The notes beneath the pieces were generated by a model. It saw nothing but the letters and a program-made list of their open reading frames with translations. It ran no database searches and was not told where the DNA came from. The translations under genes were made by a program, and so were the position numbers. This document shows positions 48,207-59,930 of a DNA stretch of 64,000 nucleotides, in pieces (within the stretch, counting starts at the first letter, position 1; each line of letters begins with the position of its first letter). Source of the DNA: Chlorokybus atmophyticus (taxonomy: Eukaryota; Streptophyta; Chlorokybophyceae; Chlorokybales; Chlorokybaceae); contig RHPI01000810.1 of NCBI GenBank assembly GCA_009103225.1, forward strand, positions 1,043,965 to 1,107,964. Direction: 5' to 3'.

Positions 48207-50910
48207 CGTGTGTTGTTGCAATTGCACCTGCAAAGTCACCGCACGGTGCTGCACTGATGGTGTTGACGGGACACATTTTTGTGATAAAAGTCTTTTTGCA
48301 TACATTTGCCAAGCCCGCCGCCGGCAAGCCGAGTTAGCAATCAAGTAAGTGTGTCATGCACACTTACATAACCGTGTAAGTAATTGAGATTACCGCAAGA
48401 ATTAAGCATCAAGCACGTATACTTTAAGGAGTCTGGCTAAGCAAAGCGCAAACCTGGTCTACGATTGCAAGCAGCTTCATCATGCACTCATACACTTATG
48501 CAATAATGAAGCAACATGAAATCACAAACCTCGGCATGCATTTCAAGCGCATTGAGCCATTGAGTCATAAAGATTCTATAAGCTGCGCTTAACCTCCTTA
48601 GGATGTGACACCGGTGACTTATATTTATAGCTCAAGGTTCATTCATGATTGCCCGGCAAAATGTAGCACATCCTCGACTGAAGCAATACGGTATTGATGT
48701 CGTACACTATCTAACATAAGTGTGGCACAAGTCTCAATATGCAAGCCCGTCACACCAATCTAGGATTAGAAGTATCAATGTCCTCGCTGAGCAGCATAGT
48801 ACTAATACAATGTGACTATTGATGTTACTGCTTGTACTTGGCCACGTACGAGCAGTAAGCTAGCCCATGATTGCAATGCTATGGGCTTGGTTACTGCTTG
48901 TGTGTTATAGTCACATTTTGTAGGTATTGGCCTGCTCAGCGAAAGCATCTGGCACTCCTCATCCCGTAACATGTCCCGTAACAATGCATTGTTTTAGGCT
49001 AGGTTAGCACAAAGTATACTACATGCACTGCAATGTCGTAAACATGAAACATGCACATAGAGCAAGGACTTGGGCTAAAGCTTGCGGCTGCCCATGTTTC
49101 TCTTTGCACTATCAGGCAAGGGAGTGACAGTCAGATTTGCTCCCATGCAGCATATCCTCACATTACGCCTCACATACATAATATGAGGCTTGAATAATAA
49201 TTGCTAGCATCTACAATTGCACAATGCCGCTGCGCTGCTTGTTGTTGTTGCCAAGTTGTTTTCTTCTTACCTTTCACACAACTGTTGTGCTCACCTGTTG
49301 GTTGTTGCAATGGGTGCGGTTGCATGTAAAATGCGTTATAGGTGGATATGTGCTCATCAAACATACCTTGAAATGTGAACATATCAATTTGCAACCCAAA
49401 ACCAACGCACATGTTGCAAGTGGCACAAAACCGACCCAATAACATATATATTTGAGCACTTACACATGCATGCCTTGGAGCGGCAAGTGCCGTATCCGAT
49501 CTTTTCTCGCATGTGCCCTTACGGCCGTGTACATTGCACATCGATCACATCTGTCACATCAGTATCATGCATGTGCCGAGTGTGTGGTTGCGCGTGACGA
49601 ACGTCTGTAAGTATACTTACCCACTGTACAACTCCCTCGTCGCCAAATCTTAGGAATGGGTACCCTACCTACTTATCACCCCACAGGTCAGCCCAATCAA
49701 GCGTACCAAGCTAGGTAGAAACTCTATGTCGGTCTCACCAGTAGTACTGCATACAAGCGTTTTGATAAACACTGGTAGCAAAGTGCTTATATGAAAACGA
49801 TACTGGCCATGCATCTTAGTCTTTTCACAAAGCTTTCCTATCGGTGTACATGGATATCATATGCATGATGCGGTCTATGCTTTAAAGCACGTGTTATCAC
49901 TCCTTAGGATATAGCAAGCAACAGTGCACCTAGTAACGGTGCGCTTTTGGTTTGAAGACACGACCGTAGATAGCAACCCGCTGCAGCTAGTACTGGACAT
50001 GGACGAGGTGATGGAGCACCTGCCGCAGGTGTTGCGGTAGCGATGGGATGGCGGGCGAACACTCAGAGCGGTGTGGCTACGTCTGGAGCTTGGGGAGAGC
50101 GTTAAGCAAGTAGACGGGTGAGTCCCCTGCACTACTTGGACTTGGACTTGCTATACGGTGCTCAGTAGGCTGCTGAGGGGGCCAGCGCATCATCTTGTTC
50201 CTTTGCCATTATTGCTTGCTTGCTTGCTTACCCACCTACAGCATGTTGTTTAACGCTTACTTGCATACTGTGTGTTGTGCACTGACACAAGTGAGTTTGA
50301 TGGCGTGCATTGCATTGGAATTGGCCATGCACGTTATGACGTTAACTCATCATTTTGCCTATGCATGTGACACACACTCGCAAAAAGCCCTCAATAAACC
50401 AACCACACTGCGCATGGGCATGAAGGCAAAGGAATGAAGCTGCACTATGCCTATACTCAGACGGAATTGCTACAAGGCTTGACGAACACAACCAGCAAAA
50501 TTATCGTACAAAACATTGATTGTACATTGAGTACTCTCTCTCTTGCCAAGCAAGGCCATATCTACAACCAGAAAACCAACACGTACTAAACATGCATTAC
50601 TTGATGTTCAAGTCCATCATCACATCTTGTCATCAAGTGAAAAGTTTCTACAACATACAAGTTTTTAAATAGATATTCCAAGTGATATATTCACTTGGAA
50701 ATCTCACTTTGTGTTCCCCCAATGTTCCTATGCTACGTATTTTCCACAACATCTTTGTGTTTCCACAAGCTACACACACAATGCATGCACTATGTTGCAT
50801 GTACTGGACATACGCACAACAAAGACACCTCAGAACACAGTGTTCCACCTCATCTCACCCATGGCGGCAGGATAGATTGTACACTCAGCTCTTCCCCTTG
50901 CCCTTGGACA
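48207..50910. other. Intergenic, one possible gene fragment
   Basis: At about 49930-50120 (+) a frame reads RFWFEDTTVDSNPLQLVLDM, then a TAG (about 50037), then RWDGGRTLRAVWLRLELGE up to a GTGAGT donor. It may be an exon relic. The rest shows no coding signal. Confidence 0.3.
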
Positions 50911-50913
50911 TAC

Positions 50914-53629
50914 TTATGCACGACACTCTACACCTGTTAAAGCACAACTCGTTTATACATTGTCACACAGTCATATCACGCACGGCATGAGGAATCCCGC
51001 CACCAGCACTTACCGTATACTATGTCAATATTATACACATTAGCTGGAATTAGGCCCGTGTACACTGGAACTTTAGCAAGAACGGTGCTCGTGTTGTTGG
51101 ACAAATCCAGCTGCATCTTGTGGATGGCATTCAAACTGTGAGCATAATCTCCGACAGGAGAACGGTACGGCTAGCTGCTATTAAAGACCGGTGGATCTGC
51201 ATACAGCTCATGCTCGATTACACATATGCGCATACTCTCAGACAGATACTCTGACACACACGCTCATTCGCGCGCAGGGACGCTCGCAGACACACACTTA
51301 CTCATACATGCACACATGCATGGATGTATGCTTGCATGCATGCATAAATGCACACGCGCGCATACACATACAATCCACCACACGCATTGATAAGATGATT
51401 GTGCACACGCACATGCACACGCTTACATGCATATGCGTATGCGTACACACCAGTGTACTGATTCAATCAAGTGTGCTGCGCAACAAGCCATAATCTCACC
51501 AGCGTATATATTGATGCGGGGGAAGTTGAAGACGTCGATCGTGCCAAGCAGCTTCGTCACAACGGAGTCAAGGTTGTCCGTGCGGGTGTTGCGTACAGTC
51601 ATGATCAACCCGTCAAGGGCTTCGTACCCAACATACAGCCGTCCGTGAACTATGACACAACGATCGCTAACCACATCATGCGCACAACCACAACCACATA
51701 CACACATAAGCAACACTCACCGGAGTCCACCTGCAAGCCCTGTACAGCATTGAGGCCGTAGCTCGGTTCGCGATTGAACAGCGGGAACGTCTTGATGTTG
51801 GTTAGCCTTGTCTTGCTGGCATTGAGCCACCCGCTTGAGTATGTATGCGTCCGGCTTGCCGGTGAAGTAGTCATAACTCATGAACTCCGCTCAGTACACG
51901 ACGTTGGGCAACACTTCATGGCAACAAGTCATATAGTGCGTGCATGCGCACTTGATGTGCACGTGCGCTCAACCGCACTTGATAGAATTACCCACCGAAT
52001 CGTCTATACCACATTCCACAATGGTGTGACCATCAACGATGCGTCGATCCTGCGGGACACGTGGTGTTGTGAAAAGCAGCGACGGGGAGGCTTTCCAGTT
52101 GGCGTTGGTGCTGACAATCTTTGTCGAGTTCGACCACAAAATGAAGCGGCGCCTGCCATCGGCACACTCCCACATGTTGGTATAACACATTGTCGCACAA
52201 CACAGGAGGATGCTGTGGTATGTCTTGGAGACTTGCCATAAAACACGGTGCTCTTAGTGTCTCTTGCGTCGTCCAGAGGCGTGTTGAAGACTTGAGATGC
52301 CTGCGCCCTGCCGGATGTGTCGGTCGCCGGAATCATGAGCACGTGCTCAGTCTCGGTGTAAAGTTCATTTATATATGTAAATGAACCCTCCGTCCAGTAG
52401 AGGCTGTCTGATACATACCCACAGAATGCGCATGCAAACATGTCAAATGTCCGAGCACCAAGCACCCCGGATATGCACACGCACTGACTTGAACACGTAT
52501 GGCTCTCGCGCACGCATGCACATGCGCGCACGCCACAGTACGCAGCCCAAGTGACAATCAGCTGTGCTTGTTGTTGTGTTTTCAACCAGTGCCCGTGACT
52601 TGGACTTCGCTCGTTATGTAATTGTAGGCGGGCATTGCTTTGGTCAGGTGGGTGTACAGGACCTTTGTGGGCATGTTGCTTAGAGAGACGCTCTTTATCG
52701 TGTAGTTGTTACGCCCCGTGCGGGCATCTTTGCGTGACTGAATGCTGCTCACCAGACTGCGCGCACACTCTGCAGATGCAAGCAAGGTAAATGCACACAT
52801 AGTCGCACAGATTAGCACTAATGGCAAACTCTCAATGGACGGCGTAATAATGTAAGCAATGACCTGTGGCTGTGGTTGTGATGCAATTCTTTGTTGTGGG
52901 GACTTCAGTGAAGCACACGTCGCCATTGTACACGAGTCCCGCATGGAGGTCATAAGCATTAAAGTTTATTGGGTTGTTGCAGGTCGCGCTCCCAAGAAGC
53001 ACTGGAGCGATGCAACGCGGAGACACACGGATGACGCACACCTCGCAGTTCAGATTTTACACGCCTGAGGAGTAAACAACCTGGTTGGTGCGTGCATGCA
53101 CGCACACCGCAGAGAAGGTCAACACATGTACACACGCACAGGCACGCACACACACGCACATGCATGCACATGAAAGCGCCCATGCCCATATATGCACACA
53201 CACGCGCGTGCACGCAAGCAAGCAAGCAAGGACACGACCGCGTACATGCCCCTGCACGCGCATTCACCCACAAGCGCGTATGCGCCCTAACAAGCAGAGT
53301 TGCATTCCCCGCATGGATGGATGGACACATGAACCGTTTACCTTGTCTGTAAGCGGACTCTCTGGTTTCCGCCAGGCGTGTGAAGTTGAACATATCGTTA
53401 GCGTTTGTGAGGGTCGTCACGTCAGTCAGGGTAACGGTTTGCGGGGGCCACTGGTGTCCATCGGTCCCGGTGCACGTGAGGCTCACCTGTGTGGGTGTGT
53501 TGATTCACATGTCAACACAATGATGTTGTGACTATGTATGTGCACCTGGGCGTTGCTGCGTGGGTAGTCGCGACCGGTGATGGTGGCGCAGTCATCCGGT
53601 GGGGGTGGTGGGACTTGAGCTGAGACACA

Positions 53630-53661
<32 letters not shown>

Positions 53662-53866
53662 GCGACCACCACCACCACAACAGCAACAAAGGGCTGTCAG
53701 TTGATAACACTTCCAGCCAAGAATAATGTAATGACTGCAACACGTATCCACGCAAGCAAATCAACACTCAAGCAGTGAGATAATTGGTCGCACCATTGGC
53801 CAAGGTTTTGGTGGCAAAGGCAAGGACGAGGAGAAACAGGGTGAGGGGGCTGATGGAAGGAGACAT
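50914..53866 (-). pseudogene. Family copy F: Ole e 1-like family gene, broken
   Basis: Closest to copy E in exons 5, 8 and 10. It starts with a signal peptide (53866, MSPSISPLTLFLLVLAF) and ends in the VECRA exon (50933-50914). Exon 1 is followed by GA where all other copies have the GT donor, so the frame would run into TGA. Exon 2 lacks 45 bases in frame, which removes the VYCDACQNGRFDPG core of the Ole e 1 domain. Exon 4 has TAA two codons after its start. Exon 8 has TGA for Trp in VYWVE and a two-base deletion. Exon 10 has TAG near its start. Exons 3, 5, 6, 7 and 9 are open. The TATA box is intact. Confidence 0.85.
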
Positions 53867-53925
53867 GTTGGCAAGCTGAATGCACAACTCGTCTTGCTGC
53901 CAACCCAACAAACCCAGGCCTGCCG

Positions 53926-53975
53926 TTTTATACTCACGGAATGTCTCTGACTGGCAGCAGCTTGCTGCGGACTCC
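53926..53975 (-). promoter_or_regulatory. Promoter of copy F: TATA box and family box
   Basis: On the minus strand TATAAAA lies at 53932-53926, about 60 bases before the start codon, with GCTGCTGCCAGTCAG just upstream. Confidence 0.65.
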
Positions 53976-54039
53976 CCCAGAAGTTACCGCTTGCCCTCCC
54001 ATGCGTTGCCATCGCCTTGGCAGAATGCACGCGTTACCT

Positions 54040-57000
54040 TCTTGAATTGTGCGTGCCTTGTCCTGTCTTGTCTGACTGCTCGCAGCAAAGCAAGCAAGGC
54101 TGTCGCTGTCACCGCTGTGTGGCAAGTTGCCACTGGCAACGAACCACTCCAGCGACGGCACAACCAACCGATGTATAGTGTTTGTGTGCGCGGACAAGCG
54201 TGTCTACAGTGCACTTGACAACACTAGGACATGCATGCAGCCAAGAAGTCTGTGTGTCACAGATGGCAGCAGGCGAATGCGCACCTTGCTGTCAGCCATA
54301 CTCTGCATGCGTGTTGCATGTGATAAGTTTGCTTGCGGACTTTCCAAAATCTCTACAGCGTAGTGATGAGCCTGTCTTGTCAACATTGGCCAGAAATCCG
54401 TACAACATGCCGCCCAACAGCGCCTTGTCTTGGACAGAACACTGCGTGCATGGTGTCAGCAGTTCTGGTTGTTGCTTATGACAGCCCATGGGAAGGAGGC
54501 GAGAAGTTCCACTGCAGCGTAACAACGTGTGCTGGCATGCTTGCAAACAGTACTACACGTCAAAAGTGCAAATGCAGCACCTGCTTACTATCAAGGAGAA
54601 CTTGTGTTTGCTGCTTGCGCTGCGCAATGCAACCACTGTGACACCACTTCCTACAGCTACTTGCACTACTGTAAAGCCCACTACACATGTGCAGTTGCCC
54701 GACGCTCGCTATCGGCATTTCACATCAGGCTCATCACACCGTCACACAATCACGCCGCACTCCCACACATGGCTAAACACACATGCACAAAGTCACCGCC
54801 GCTCTCGCCAGCGTCCTTGCCGTCAGCGCCGCCCCTGCTAGACACCGCCTGCTACGACTACTGCCGCCCCCAAGTAGGCTTTGGTGCTGTGGGGCGCGAC
54901 TGTGTGCTAAGCTACTTACTACCGGTGCGGAGCAGCCAATTGTTGTTGACTAACCCTATTGGTGTGATGCTCAGCTTTCATGCATCGTACGCCCATGCAT
55001 GAGCCCCCCTCCCCCCCCATCAGAGTGGATGCTTCCTGCTAGGGTTAGGCGTTTGATTCAAATTCTGTTTAAAGTGCAGGCACTGCATTTACAAACAGAT
55101 TTGTAAAGGCTGTCGCATGCACGATGCATAGCACGCGAACCGTGCGACTGTTCATGCATGCAATCACTATATTGCATATGTTGTACGCGTGTACACATGT
55201 TTATCAAGTTGTCGCATGGCATAAGGTACATATGCACTATAGTGCATGTGCTCAACCAGAATGGCATGTGCTTAATATTGCTGCGGTGAAACTGTTGGTG
55301 TGGTATATGTTTACATACAATGCGGAGTACAAATGCACACAACATGGGATTTGGGGTGGCGCATGCATAGTAGTGTTTCTGATGCCTGTGAGAGAACGAG
55401 AAAGATTTTGTGGCTGCCTAACGTTGACCTCCTACTCACTCCCCAACCCTTGGTCCCAGTCTTTTCCATCCCTGCCCCTGCATACGGGCCTTGTTTGCTC
55501 GAGTGTTGCTGCAATTGTACAACATGTATAAGAGATAGTATGCTGGATTGCTAGCATGCACTGCATGCTACTTGATATCATGGCATGGTATCAAGCACAT
55601 CATCATCACGCAATGTCATGCACAGCACCAAGCACAACTGCTTTTGTGTGGTGCACATAATCAGGATTGTATGCACACTTTGCATGTCTAATGGGGTGGT
55701 GGTGTTGGTGTTTATCGTAGTTGAAGGAGATGAGAGGAGCCCGGTGGTAAACATGTTCATGTTGATGTTGGATTGCATGCCAGCAGTGCTATGTGTAAGA
55801 GATAGTACCCTAGATTAGTAGCATGCAAGGTCACACACATGCGATTTCATACGTAGTGTGTCAAGAGCATGTCACACACAAATTCACTACTCACACTTTA
55901 TGCCACCAGCTCACCACCCACTCGGTGGTGAGCTAGATAGCGGCTGTCTTCACTACCTAACATGCTATCTACCTACCCCGTTAGTCATAGCAGCATGCAT
56001 GTCAGTCATCCACCTGGATGCAGGCATGGCATGCACATGGCGTCGATGCCTTCATGCATCGTCGAGGAAGACCCACACACTCCCCCGCACCGCCGGTCCC
56101 CACCCTCCACCCCACATCGCAGCTGCTGCAACTTGGCTTTGCCTTATGTTGTCGCGACTGCCAGCTGCCTTTTGCGTTTCTTCGGCTATCGGATAACATG
56201 CAGACAGCATGCACAGCACTCCGTATGGTTTGCAGCCTTGTAGTTGGTCAAGTCCATGCCACGAGCAGACTCCACTGCTTCCCATGCACTTGCAGCCGTA
56301 TGCAATTGTCTTCGGCCGTGAGTTGTGTCTGCGACATCGCAAGCGATTGTGTGCTGATCACACTCCTTGCATGCAATGGCGCATGCAAAATAATTTTGCC
56401 AAGATGCATGCGCCATTACACGCCACATTGTACATACACGGCACATGCAGTCTTACGCCAACACGTACTCATCACCGGCTTGTTTCTAGCGCTGCCTAAC
56501 ACGTTAACTCCCCACCCCGGTAGACACATGGAGCCGCGACGCAGAGGAGTGGCCATGCCTGCCGTACATGCATGCATGCATGCGTGTACTGACGCAAAAC
56601 CTAAGAACGGCAGTCAGCAACGCGGCAGTAGGCGGGCGGAGGTGGCGGCGGGGATGTGGGTGAAGGAGGACGGAGAGTCCTCTGGGTCTGCTGCTGTATA
56701 GCTCGGTGCAAGGATGGGCCGCTAACCAACAGCCGTGCTTACAGGTGATTCAGTCAGCAATTGCATGCATGCATGCCTAACAGGGTGGGGTAGTTGGTTG
56801 TTTGGTTAGGCCGTACAGTGAGTAGTGTTGCCTGGTGGTTGCTGTGGTCGGCTTAAGGTATGTAAGTAATGAGTTGCCGTGCATGCTACTGTTGAACATG
56901 ATCAATGTGCGCAAGGCATTCATTGCATCTCTGGAATAGTTTTGGAGATGTACATGAGCATGCATGTTGTTAATCCATCACCTGCTTGCTGGCATGGCGT

Positions 57001-57610
57001 TGGTATAGGGGGTAAGTGCCTTCATGCCATAAGGAAGACGCACACGCTCCCCCCGCAACTCCCCTCCTCCCTCCACCACCAATAATTATACTATACTCGA
57101 GTCATTCATGGTGACTATTATGTAACCTCAGTGCCGCTCCTACCACAACGGCTCTCCCTACCATGATGTTGTCAGGATCAATATTGCCGCTGCTTTGGCA
57201 AATTCAGGCACAAATAGCAAGTGTGTATGCAGCCAACGCTGCAGTACTATCGAAGTTGCTAATAGCTGGGTCCCACAATGGTTGTAACAAGTCCTTGCGG
57301 CTATCCGTGTCTACAAAGAGCTAACTGCAGCCCGAGAAGCAACAGGAGACAGCTCAATATATTGCAAACATATGTGTGAACAACCCTCTGTATTGAAGCC
57401 ACCCCGCTGGCACAACTATTCTACAGCAGTCCCGCAAGGCAAAGATATATACCAGGCCCAAAAAGAAACAAAACCAGGAGTGTCACACCACTGCATGGAG
57501 TATATACAGGAACACCACTTGCTGGAACCACTCACTGCGCCTCCACTCCTCTCGATTGGTAAAGCAGCAAAACACCTGCAGGTCCCCGGACTGGGGGACA
57601 CCTTACTCGC
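54040..57610. other. Intergenic with short duplications
   Basis: A diverged duplicate of about 90 bases is seen at about 56000-56110 and 56980-57080 (GGCATGGCGT...GCCTTCATGC...GGAAGAC). A short motif TAAGAGATAGTA occurs at about 55528 and 55796 and, as a relative, at 62.67 and 62.76 kb. A 227-codon plus ORF (56018-56701) is Cys/His-rich without any known domain; I do not call it a gene. Confidence 0.4.
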
Positions 57611-57619
57611 TAAACTCCG

Positions 57620-59040
57620 CTAAGCTCGGGTGGGCACCGCCTCCGCATCGGTTGGCATAAGTGCAGTGAAGATGTCTGTGCGTGTCACAATGCCTGCAAG
57701 AGAAAGAAAGAAGCAAAGGGCAGTATTACAGGACCAATCGACTACTGCAAGGAAAGGCATGCACAATAGCATAGCCGGCACCATCAACAAGTCAAATAAC
57801 CACAGCCACTCACCCATGATCTTGCCATCCTCATCGACAACAGGAATGCGGTGCACCTTATTCTTCAGCATTAGTGCAGCTGCCTCTGCAAAATCCACCA
57901 TGCCAAAGCAGCTGTTAGTCCTTGCTTGGATGGAGCAGCTTGCAACCCCAATGCTGTCTGTCAGCACAGTGCTATCGCACAGTGCTATCGCACCTGCAAC
58001 TGTCTTCTCTGGTGTAATCGTGATTGGAGGATAGGACATAACATCACCGACTGCCGCGCCACCCTGTGATGCACAAATCCACATGAAAGGCACGCAAAGC
58101 TGCATGGGGCGCATTGATGGTTGATCCGAGCAAGCTGGTCGAAACAAACCCCAGCAAACAACGTTGTTATTTAGCCTAACACAAGAAGGCTCAATGCAAA
58201 CACGTCACGCCATGCATGCCCACACATAAGCGGCAATGTGAAGAAAGTACAGAAACCACACCACAGCATGCACAATGAGGAGTTCAAACCTTGTTGGTGT
58301 CTTTTCGCGAAATGACACCAACAACCATGCCGGACTCGTCAACAACAGGCAGCCCTGTCATTGTGTCGAAGTAGTGCTTAATGTCGGAGACCAGCGTAGT
58401 CTTGCTTGCGGTAGTTACCTCCGACGACATTACGCGCCCGACAAGCACATTGGGCTGGGCCTGCAAATGAGGCAAACATAAGGCAAGTGTTGTGTCGAAT
58501 ACTTAAGACAACAGAGACGTCCACATGCAGGAAAAGCAACAGCAAGAGCTCAGGTATGCGCATGGTGGTCGCGTGCAAGACAGCCTACAATGGTATTGAG
58601 CAATGTCAATGTCAATGACGGGTGCTGCTTACGTCAGGCTTGAACATCTTGGGCTCGTAGTGCGCAACAACATCCTCGTAGTTGAGCATGCTGAAGCTTT
58701 CAGGCCACTCGCCGGAGAGGACTGGGCCCTCCAGGTCGAAGCCGCGAGCCTCGTCGTCGGCGTCGTCCTTCCTGGCAGCGACGACTGCCGTGCGCCGGGG
58801 CGAGGCAGGGCCAGCTGCTCCGCGCTGCTGCCACCGCCGACGGCCGGCGTTTGCCAGGCGGGCGGCCGGGCGGGCCACGGCGGCGAGCCTCACGCCCGTA
58901 ACAGACCACGCCATAGCCCTGGCCCTGGCCACCGCAGCCGGCGAACACCTCGCCGCAGCCATGCTAGCGGACCTGCCTGCCGCTCCCGCCGCCGCCGCAG
59001 CCGCACGGGCCGCCATAGCCCCGTGCGCCGCCGCCTCCAT
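57620..59040 (-). CDS. Plastid paired-CBS-domain protein (CBSX-like)
   Basis: Exons: 59040-58633, 58460-58290, 58063-57994, 57885-57814, 57693-57620; total 795 bases, 264 residues. The start at 59040 opens a long Ala/Arg-rich segment typical of an algal plastid transit peptide, ending near VVAARKDDADD. Two CBS motifs follow: VGRVMSSEVTTASKTTL with GLPVVDESGMVVGVIS, and VGDVMSYPPITITPEKTV with HRIPVVDEDGKIMGIVTRTD. Paired CBS domains bind adenosine nucleotides; plant CBSX proteins regulate the thioredoxin system, so a plastid redox role is likely but inferred. Introns 3 (108 bases) and 4 (120 bases) are both 3n and free of stops. The gene is divergent from the hibernation factor gene. Confidence 0.88.
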
Positions 59041-59930
59041 GTTGCTGTAAGAGCTCAGATAACCAACAACCAGACCAGCCCACCCGTGCCAATGCCTAAC
59101 TGGCCACCCTGCCCTGCTGCCGCCCTTCGCCGCCGCCGCCGCCCACACCGCCGCCCACGCCAACGACCTGCGTAAAAATATCCGCCCTCAAACCCTAAGC
59201 CACGACCGAGACCCCGAAAACGGTTTTTCGAGCTTTTCTCCCGAAGCAGATTACACGGAAGAAACTTTTCGCCCTTAGCGCAGGTCGCGGTGCCAAATGC
59301 GAAAACCTTTGCGTGTCAGCATTGCGCGCCTGTTTGACGGACCTGACACGCGATCAAAAAAAGCAGGAAAACCACTCCGCGGTTGGACTTGTGCCGACTG
59401 TCGACAACCTCTGCACCCGCGGCCAAGATGCCCGCGCGCGTGCAGTCTTGCGCACCCACATTGCGCGTTGCGACCGTCTCGTCGATGTCTCACCCTATCG
59501 TGTAGCCACTCCGGAAATGTTGTCCCTGTGGCGAATGACAACCCAACATGGAGTGTATGTGGGGTTTTTGTCCCATCTCTTCTATCTGAATCTCGTGAAT
59601 CTCATCACGAACAGCCGCGGCCGCTCCGACCATGACGTCAGCGTCCTTCCGAACAAACGCGTCGCTTGGGGTTGGGTAACGTTAGCTACCCTGACATGCT
59701 TGTACCTGCTGACAGCAGTCCATAACTTGGAGCAGATCAGAACGTTAGCGGGTTGGGTTATGGATAACTGTAGGACTTATCAGCATTGTTGTCAGCAGCA
59801 TTGGTTGTGTGGGCGTTGGCATTGACGGCGGTGGTGGTGGCGTTGGCATTGCGGACGGTGGTGTGTGTGGCTGTGCCATTTACGCAGCTGGAAGAACGCT
59901 GAGAAGCCGGTGTCTGGTGTCTGTCTCGCG
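59041..59930. promoter_or_regulatory. Shared 890-base spacer of two divergent plastid genes
   Basis: Lies between the start codons of the CBS gene (-) and the hibernation factor gene (+). It should contain both promoters. No TATA box stands out. A 170-codon plus ORF (59313-59825) lies in it but has no recognisable domain. Confidence 0.5.

Noticed and set aside
47774-48348. Several ORFs of about 100 to 187 codons
   Set aside because: They cross 239 undetermined bases and have no real sequence in the middle.
56018-56701. A 227-codon plus ORF
   Set aside because: No domain, no splice context and composition like the flanking GCATGC-rich spacer; an overlapping minus frame is also open.
59313-59825. 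A 170-codon plus ORF in the CBS/hibernation factor spacer
   Set aside because: No domain, and it lies where the promoters of two well-supported genes must be.
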